From the NCBI GenBank assembly GCA_965371445.1, contig CBDUYN010000227.1, positions 1 to 14,194 of the forward strand: 14,194 nt of DNA, in the 5' to 3' direction. This document shows, piece after piece, positions 11,122-14,194 of this stretch (the first letter of the stretch is position 1; each line of letters starts with the position of its first letter). This stretch comes from DASWIG01 sp965371445 (GTDB lineage Bacteria > Acidobacteriota > Thermoanaerobaculia > Multivoradales > J023). Below the pieces are notes generated by a model. That model searched no databases. It was not told where the DNA came from and was given only the letters and a program-made list of their open reading frames with translations. The translations under genes were made by a program, and so were the position numbers.

Positions 11122-11853
11122 TTGCTCGTCCTCCTGACTCTCGTCTCCGGCGCCCGCGAAGGCAAAGCCGCCAGCGAGCCCACGCCTCTGGAGCCCGGCG
11201 CCCTGGCCGGGCGGGTGCGCCTGACCGGCGACGCCCTGCCGGGCCCGACCCCGGTGGAGAACACGACCGATCCTGACAACTGCGGCCACGCCCACACCCT
11301 GGAGGATCTCCTGGTGTCGGCCACCAGCCGGGGCGTCCGCAACGTCATCCTCTCTTTGAGCGGCGTCGAGGCGGGCGAGAAGGCCGAGCCGACGCGGCTG
11401 GTGCTCGACAATGTCGGCTGCCGTTTCGTTCCCCATGCGGCGGTCTTGACCGTGGGAAGCACCATCGAAGCGGTTAACAGCGACTCTTTCCTCCACACGG
11501 TCCACCTCTACGGTCCGGCCGAGATGAACGTCGCCCTCCCTGGTCAAGGGAGCCGGGGGACCCGGGTTGCGAGACGCCCTGGGATGATCGTCGTCAAATG
11601 CGACGTCCATGCCTGGATGACGGCTTTCATTCGGGTGGATCCCCATCCCTTCCACGCGGTCAGTGACGCCGAAGGCCGTTTCCGGATCCCGGACGTTCCG
11701 CCGGGCTCGTACGTCCTGGAAGGCTGGCACGACCAGGCCGGCGGTGCCACCCACTTCGGCAGAGGTGGCAGAGGTCTGGGAACTTTTTGCCGCCTTCGGC
11801 GTTTCTTAGGCAAGGAGCCAGCTGAAGCTCCTCGACCGAGCATACGCCGATGA
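11122..11853 (+). CDS. Cupredoxin-like secreted protein, C-terminus replaced at a repeat
   Basis: The N-terminus is a signal peptide (LLLVLLTLVSGAREGKAA). Start choice is unclear: TTG 11122 is an allowed start, but ATT 11107 has AGGGAG (11094-11099) at about 7-nt spacing and no ATG exists in frame, so the original ATG may be mutated. The body holds CGHAHTLEDLL, DNVGCRFVPHA, SFLHTVHLYG (His125/128) and VVKCDVHAWM (Cys160, His163, Met166). The C-x2-H-x2-M run with an upstream His is a type-1 copper ligand set, as in plastocyanin-like proteins. A DAEGRFRIPDVPPGSYVLE beta-sandwich follows. Right after GWHDQ the frame enters the 26-bp repeat (11740), and the last ~38 residues are not family-like. 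It overlaps the next start as ATGA. Confidence 0.65.
   Translation: MLVLLTLVSGAREGKAASEPTPLEPGALAGRVRLTGDALPGPTPVENTTDPDNCGHAHTLEDLLVSATSRGVRNVILSLSGVEAGEKAEPTRLVLDNVGCRFVPHAAVLTVGSTIEAVNSDSFLHTVHLYGPAEMNVALPGQGSRGTRVARRPGMIVVKCDVHAWMTAFIRVDPHPFHAVSDAEGRFRIPDVPPGSYVLEGWHDQAGGATHFGRGGRGLGTFCRLRRFLGKEPAEAPRPSIRR
11740..11775 (+). repeat. 26-bp inverted repeat, right arm, plus GGCAGAGGT doublet
   Basis: 11740-11765 is the exact reverse complement of 10983-11008. GGCAGAGGT occurs twice in tandem at 11758-11766 and 11767-11775. The arm begins exactly where the cupredoxin-like protein loses its family sequence. Confidence 0.8.
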
Positions 11854-12380
11854 TTCCCAGGGACTTTCCGACGCACCTGCCCGCCCGCGACTCGCGGAAC
11901 CTGATCATCGTCGCCCGAGGCGCGGACGTTGCCTACCCGGAGCACGCCGGCCCCCTGTCGATCAAGTGCGTCTTCCAGGGCCGCGAGATCTACGAGGTCA
12001 ACGGCGCGCGCCACGCCGTCGACGAAGCTTCCTACCTCCTGTTGAACAACGGCCAGAGATACTCCTGTCACATCCCCTCGGAGCGCGAGGTCGAGGTGTT
12101 CACGGTCTTCTTCAACCCGGGCTTCGCCGAGGAGGTCCTGAGGAGCCTGATCACGCCGGCCGATCGCCTGCTGAACGAACCCGACCATGCCTGCGAGCAG
12201 CCCGTCTATTTCTTTGAGCGGCTCTACCCGCTGGACGCCTGGTCGGGCCCGTGGTCCGCAGGCTCCGCTCCGCGCTCCGCAGCGGGAGCACCAGCGAGGG
12301 ATGGACCGATCGTGGCGGAGGGAGGCGCCGTCACCTCGATCGATCCACCCGAGGCTTTCGTGCAACAAGGCGGCGGGTGA
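11850..12380 (+). pseudogene. AraC-family regulator, sensor half only
   Basis: The frame gives an AraC-type N-terminal cupin-like sensor: ARDSRNLIIVARGADVAYPE, CVFQGREIYEVNGARHAVDE, YLLLNNGQRYSC and EVFTVFFNPGFAEEVLRSL. After FFERLYPLDA (about 12240) the printed frame degrades, while the neighbouring frame continues as VRRLRSALRSGSTSEGWTD, the usual AraC linker; so one base appears lost near 12240. The linker then stops at about 12310 and the DNA-binding HTH domain is absent. The printed frame ends at TGA 12378-12380. Without its HTH it cannot bind DNA as a normal regulator. An AraC HTH fragment lies on the other strand at 12996-13199. Start ATG 11850 overlaps the preceding stop (ATGA). Confidence 0.65.
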
Positions 12381-12512
12381 GCGGTCGACAACTTCTTCCG
12401 GTCGGAAGAGCACCTGAACGAATGGCTGAGCAAGAACCGCGGCTACAAACGCCTCGAGCACCTGTCGGTGCGCGACTTCGTCAAGCACCTGAAGGGCGAC
12501 GCCCACGAATGA
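12301..12512 (+). pseudogene. C-terminal fragment, tentatively organomercurial-lyase-like, with in-frame TGA
   Basis: In the same frame as the AraC relic, the sequence PIVAEGGAVTSIDPPEAFVQ, QGGG, then the stop TGA 12378-12380, continues as AVDNFFRSEEHLNEWLSKNR and ends LKGDAHE at 12510-12512. The D-P-P-E-A...N-F-F-x-S-E-E-H-L...W pattern reminds me of the tail of alkylmercury lyase-like proteins, but I hold this loosely. The sense on both sides of the TGA suggests a nonsense mutation in a fragment already fused to the AraC relic. There is no start of its own. It ends 20 bp before the next gene. Confidence 0.4.
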
Positions 12513-12532
12513 ACCTCTTTGGAGGAATCACG

Positions 12533-12940
12533 ATGCGCAACAAAGTGAGTCTCGGAGCAGCTCTCCTGCTGCTCCTCGTCGTCCCGGCCGCCGGCGCGCG
12601 GGACTTCACCGAGGGCGAGTTCCTCGCCGTCGGGGAGAAGCTGGTCCAGTCGATGAAAACCCTCGACTTCGAGGGCTTCATGAGCGTCGTCGGCGACGAC
12701 GACGGCGAGAGGCCGAGCGAAACCGAGTGGCGCGAGCAGATCCGGACGGTCCGGACGATGGTCGGCGAGCTCGGGGAGGTGACGGTCGACGAGCTCGATC
12801 CTCCCGACGGCGCCTACCTCACGTTCAACGCTGCCGAGGGAGCCCTGGACGTCTTCATGATCCTCGACGCGGCAGGCAAGGTCGACGAGATACGGGTCTC
12901 GCCGAAGGGGCAGGGCCACGCGGGGTGCGGCACACCGTAA
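12533..12940 (+). CDS. Small secreted protein of unknown function (135 aa)
   Basis: GGAGG (12521-12525) lies 7 nt before ATG 12533, deciding against the in-frame ATG at 12509. A signal peptide (MRNKVSLGAALLLLLVVPAA, cut after GAR) precedes a compact alpha/beta protein: FTEGEFLAVGEKLVQSMKTL, a Glu/Asp-rich middle, TVDELDPPDGAYLTFNAAEG and ALDVFMILDAAGKVDEIRV. The layout of a helix followed by strands resembles small exported SnoaL/DUF3887-like folds, but no family is certain. Its last 67 bases and the next 15 are duplicated at window positions 1-82, so at least two copies exist in the region. A GTG two bases after the stop could begin a coupled gene. Confidence 0.75.
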   Translation: MRNKVSLGAALLLLLVVPAAGARDFTEGEFLAVGEKLVQSMKTLDFEGFMSVVGDDDGERPSETEWREQIRTVRTMVGELGEVTVDELDPPDGAYLTFNAAEGALDVFMILDAAGKVDEIRVSPKGQGHAGCGTP

Positions 12941-12942
12941 CC

Positions 12943-13008
12943 GTGAGGCCGGCGCGGTGGGAGATCGTCCTCGCCGCGCTCGCCGTCGCCCTCTCCTACG
13001 ACTCGTGA
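12943..13008 (+). pseudogene. Possible N-terminal stub of a membrane or exported protein
   Basis: GTG 12943 begins two bases after the preceding stop and encodes RPARWEIVLAALAVALSYDS, stopping at TGA 13006-13008. The hydrophobic run looks like a signal or membrane helix. The head (VRPA) is shared with the frame at base 70. It overlaps the end of the AraC HTH fragment on the other strand, so the body was probably lost at that junction. Confidence 0.3.
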
Positions 13009-13199
13009 CGCGCCCGTTTGCGGTAGGCCATCGGCGAGACGCCGACCCGGCGACGGAAGAGGGTGCTGAACGAGCCCAGGCTCTCGAAGCCGACGTCGAG
13101 GCAGATCTCGCTCACCGAACGATCGGTCGTGGCCAGGAGCTTCCGCGCCCGTTCGATCCGGCGCCCGGTCACGTACTGGTGGGGCGTCGTGGCGAAGGC
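12996..13199 (-). pseudogene. AraC-family DNA-binding (HTH) domain fragment
   Basis: The minus strand encodes TTPHQYVTGRRIERARKLLA, then TTDRSVSEICLDVGFESLGS, FSTLFRRRVGVSPMAYRKRA and a stop at 12996-12998. These are the linker helix and second HTH of the AraC domain, including the conserved I-C-x-x-V-G-F and F-R-R-R-x-G-V-S-P signature. The first HTH and the entire sensor are missing: family sequence begins abruptly at about 13197. It may be the missing DNA-binding part of the sensor half at 11850-12310, moved by inversion, or come from a second regulator. Confidence 0.75.
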
Positions 13200-13419
13200 C
13201 TGCTTTCTGGGTCGTCGCGAGGACGCCTTCGAAGCGGCGGAGGAGGCCGTCCGGATTCTCGCGCCGTTCTTTGAACGGCTGCCAGAGGCGTTCGCGGGCT
13301 GGATGAGGATCTTCGTCGGGAACTACCAGTAGCGGGCCGCCGACGCCGGGCGTCCGCCGGACGACGAGCTTCTGCGTCCGATCCTGGAGGGGCTGGGACG
13401 TCCGGACGAGGAGGTTTGA
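13198..13419 (+). pseudogene. TPR-protein C-terminal fragment with in-frame TAG
   Basis: Starting where the AraC fragment begins on the other strand, the + frame reads CFLGRREDAFEAAEEAVRIL, APFFERLPEAFAGWMRIFVG, NYQ, TAG (13330-13332), then RAADAGRRPDDELLRPILEG and LGRPDEEV to TGA 13417-13419. The helical E/A-rich pattern is that of a TPR protein's C-terminal end, and sense continues after the TAG. Both the missing N-terminus and the internal stop mark it as a relic. Confidence 0.5.
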
Positions 13420-13442
13420 GGCGTCGGACACTCGACGACCCG

Positions 13443-13871
13443 TCAATCCCAGGGCGGGTGCCATCCTGCTGCTACCCATCTCTTCCGGGCCCTTACCAAC
13501 ACCGGGCGATTGAGCTTGAGCGCGGCCACAGTAGCCCGGCCGACGGCTGTGACACCGATGACCCGAGTCCCGGAACCTCCCCATGAAAAATGCTCTTCCC
13601 AAGTTTGAGAACGCGGGCTGAACAAAAGGACCCTCTGTCCGCTGGCGGGATCTTGGGCCGTTGTTCGGCTGCCTTTGTGACGATTGCACATCGGACAGGC
13701 CAACCAGAGGTTTTCCTCTTCGGTCGCGCCGCCCAAGGTTTCCGGGACGAGATGCTCGATCTCCATCGGAGTCCCGGCAATGTCTTCCGAAGTCAGGCAG
13801 TACCCACAACGCCGGCGCGCCTGCACCGCGACCTTTCGGCGCAGGGCCGCCGGGACGTAGGTTTGACTCAT
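13443..13871 (-). CDS. HNH endonuclease
   Basis: The 142-residue protein has a zinc-binding HNH core: RCGYC (Cys22, Cys25), MEIEHLVPETLGG (Glu39-His40), EEENLWLACPMCNRHKG (Asn54, Cys59, Cys62, Asn63, His65). This is the betabeta-alpha-metal nuclease motif with its structural zinc cysteines, complete and in order. The rest (SPRSQTWEEHFSW and a C-terminal helix) is typical of small stand-alone bacterial HNH proteins of unknown duty. Its ATG overlaps the stop of the upstream gene as ATGA, so the two are translationally coupled. It appears intact. A role in defence or genome maintenance is only a guess. Confidence 0.88.
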   Translation of the reverse strand: MSQTYVPAALRRKVAVQARRRCGYCLTSEDIAGTPMEIEHLVPETLGGATEEENLWLACPMCNRHKGSRTTAQDPASGQRVLLFSPRSQTWEEHFSWGGSGTRVIGVTAVGRATVAALKLNRPVLVRARKRWVAAGWHPPWD

Positions 13872-14194
13872 TCCGTGCCGACAAGGCCGGAAATGTCGTA
13901 GCCGCGTTCTTGCAACAGCCCAGTGGCCTCAGCCCGGAGGAGGAGAAAACGTTCGTACGCTTCGGCCAGGTGGGTCAAGGTCTCCTCTTCCGCGGAGCTC
14001 AAGCCTTCTCTTTGCTGCTTGTGGTTGAGCGACTCCAACTCGCCGGCAGCTTCCGGCGGCAGGTGGTCTCGGGCGACCCGCCAGAGGGCCTCGTCGTGGG
14101 GCGGGTGGGGGGAGGCGACCCCCCCCGCCCCCCGCGGGCGGGCAAGCACCCGCCGCCCCCCCCGCCCGGACACCCCCCACAGAACCGATGACGC
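13868..14194 (-). CDS. Partner gene of the HNH endonuclease (5' cut by window)
   Basis: The frame is open to the window edge and ends at TGA 13868-13870, overlapping the HNH start. The supported part reads DEALWRVARDHLPPEAAGEL, ESLNHKQQREGLSSAEEETL and THLAEAYERFLLLRAEATGL, ending YDISGLVGTE. Such helical proteins often sit directly before small HNH genes; their job is not known. Upstream of about 14110 the frame crosses an extreme G-run tract giving low-complexity Gly/Arg, so the true N-terminus or an assembly problem lies there. Confidence 0.65.
   Translation of the reverse strand, partial: ASSVLWGVSGRGGRRVLARPRGAGGVASPHPPHDEALWRVARDHLPPEAAGELESLNHKQQREGLSSAEEETLTHLAEAYERFLLLRAEATGLLQERGYDISGLVGTE
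14096..14180. repeat. Very GC-rich homopolymer-laden tract
   Basis: Runs of C8, C7 and G6 dominate this tract (for example GACCCCCCCCGCCCCCCGCG). It interrupts otherwise normal coding sequence. It could be a genuine low-complexity linker, a slippage-prone phase-variable tract or a sequencing/assembly artefact. Confidence 0.6.

Noticed and set aside
10983..11765. Calling the inverted-repeat segment an insertion sequence
   Set aside because: It encloses no transposase and I could not see a target-site duplication; kept as an unexplained inverted repeat.
12378..12380. TGA as selenocysteine codon
   Set aside because: The fragment has no partner gene, no visible SECIS-like hairpin directly after the TGA and no selenoprotein family; surrounding decay makes a nonsense mutation likelier.

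Overview
The window is GC-rich bacterial DNA (Shine-Dalgarno starts, strong G/C codon bias). It carries two Uma2-family nuclease relics, one intact Uma2 gene, an Rpn-family nuclease, an IPTL-CTERM secreted protein and many decayed gene pieces. This looks like an accessory region of an uncultured environmental bacterium. An Acidobacteriota/Thermoanaerobaculia-like source is a guess from gene content and style; no marker gene is present. No rRNA, tRNA, CRISPR or transposase was seen.

Layout, left to right. 1-67 is the tail of a second copy of the small secreted-protein gene at 12533-12940. 240-920 holds hairpin repeats, a Uma2 relic (-) and a 19-codon gene stub. 970-1578 is a comparatively AT-rich IPTL-CTERM protein gene. 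1617-1847 is a TPR-like relic (-). 2195-3334 is an intact Uma2 protein with a long coiled-coil tail, probably from a leaderless promoter. 3294-3577 is a tyrosine-integrase relic beside 11-bp direct repeats. 3719-4478 (-) is a secreted Cys-rich CcmH-like gene with a frameshift. 4607-5650 holds an Rpn fragment, a gene interrupted by an in-frame TAG, and a long hairpin. 5652-6746 is a complete Rpn nuclease with a candidate internal start. 6800-7815 is more relic sequence, ending with a doubly truncated Uma2 gene.

The best-preserved unit is 8156-10583: a secreted C39/papain-like cysteine peptidase followed, after a perfect 14-bp hairpin, by a small secreted protein that is a stand-alone paralogue of the peptidase's C-terminal domain. 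Next come a truncated hypothetical gene (-), a cupredoxin-like secreted protein, an AraC-type sensor half without its DNA-binding half, a fragment resembling organomercurial lyase tails, the small secreted protein, an AraC DNA-binding half on the opposite strand, a TPR tail with an in-frame stop, and an HNH endonuclease in a two-gene operon running off the right edge.

The most unusual signal is a family of short GAGGTGCC / GTGGGTGGCACC motifs, often tandem or inverted. They sit at or very near the points where coding sequence breaks off (about 767-953, 7279-7295, 7781-7832, 10609-10632, 10983-11040 and 11740-11775). One pair forms a perfect 26-bp inverted repeat around the cupredoxin gene. 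The window reads like a patchwork of gene pieces joined at these motifs. Whether this reflects an active recombination or cassette system, a non-autonomous element, or passive decay cannot be settled from the sequence alone.
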